Source: Candidatus Zixiibacteriota bacterium
GTDB taxonomy: Bacteria; SM23-81
Assembly: GCA_030628225.1 (NCBI GenBank)
Contig: DAOVRJ010000003.1
Span: 1 to 32,153 of the forward strand
Length of the DNA: 32,153 bases
Direction of reading: 5' to 3'
The notes beneath the pieces are model-generated. The model did no database searches, was not told the origin of the DNA, and saw only the letters and a list, made by a program, of their open reading frames with translations. Positions 32,034 to 32,153 of the stretch are shown piece by piece. Position 1 is the stretch's first letter; the number at the start of each line of letters is the position of its first letter. Both the position numbers and the translations under genes were made by a program.

Positions 32034-32153
32034 TCACCGAATCCGAGTTCTCTGGAAGAAATTGTCTGCCTTATGGGTTAGCTCCTGAAGAGCCCTCTCA
32101 AGCTCTACCCTTTTTGCCTCGACATCTTCTCCGCAGATCTTCCTGGGCACGCA
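32034..32153 (-). CDS. C-terminal fragment, probable DUF374-type lysophospholipid acyltransferase
   Basis: Only the last 39 codons are in the window, ending in TGA 3 nt before waaA. The visible sequence includes EDVEAKRVELERALQELTHK and ADNFFQRTRIR, an amphipathic helical tail. DUF374 acyltransferases often end this way and often precede waaA, so this is the best guess, but the catalytic part lies outside the window. Confidence 0.5.
   Translation of the reverse strand, partial: CVPRKICGEDVEAKRVELERALQELTHKADNFFQRTRIR

Noticed and set aside
1-32153. CRISPR arrays, tRNA or rRNA genes, insertion sequences, prophage
   Set aside because: No regularly spaced repeats, cloverleaf sequences, transposase or integrase motifs, or phage genes were seen on reading both strands.

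Overview
The window is a gene-dense bacterial chromosome segment of roughly 48-50% GC by eye. Every gene I can support lies on the minus strand, so gene order runs from high to low coordinates. The organism is Gram-negative: it has lipid A and Kdo genes (lpxK, waaA) and TonB-dependent outer-membrane receptors. A surface protein ends in a FlgD-like/type IX secretion type C-terminal domain with the QNYPNPFN motif, common in the Fibrobacteres-Chlorobi-Bacteroidetes group and related candidate phyla (KSB1, Zixibacteria, Latescibacteria, Marinimicrobia and similar). Its promoters, however, look like ordinary sigma-70 (TTGACA, 16-17 bp, TATATT-like), not the divergent Bacteroidota type. I therefore place it loosely in or near the FCB group and cannot name a phylum.

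Region A (32153 to about 23930). The tail of a DUF374-like acyltransferase, waaA and lpxK (lipid A/Kdo) run with almost no gaps into ilvC, an iorB-like 2-oxoacid oxidoreductase subunit, a homoserine-dehydrogenase-like gene, an aldehyde dehydrogenase and a U32-like TIM-barrel gene. A small TPR lipoprotein gene with its own promoter follows, and a strong hairpin terminator closes the block. The middle genes look like an uncharacterised amino-acid/2-oxoacid pathway.

Region B (about 23590 to 14430) is the most interesting part, a probable corrinoid (vitamin B12) acquisition locus. In transcription order it holds a consensus promoter, cobalamin riboswitch 1, an ECF transporter S component, cobalamin riboswitch 2, a TonB receptor with a CarboxypepD_reg-like N-terminus, and two paralogous YncE-type beta-propeller surface proteins. 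The first propeller carries an extra module and a sorting domain. After a pair of terminators comes a second, BtuB-like TonB receptor with its own promoter and an EF-hand-like loop. The layout recalls the Bacteroides BtuB/BtuG pair, but with different anchoring and an ECF inner-membrane component.

Region C (14401 to 6354) is a housekeeping operon: NlpC/P60 peptidase, HNH nuclease, trpS, scpA, scpB, rluB, cmk, plsC and rpsA, starting from a clear sigma-70-like promoter and joined by short gaps or overlaps.

Region D (6353 to 1) holds a Na/Pi cotransporter-PhoU protein, a double-domain universal stress protein, asnS and leuS, which runs off the window edge. I saw no tRNA, rRNA, CRISPR array, insertion sequence or prophage.
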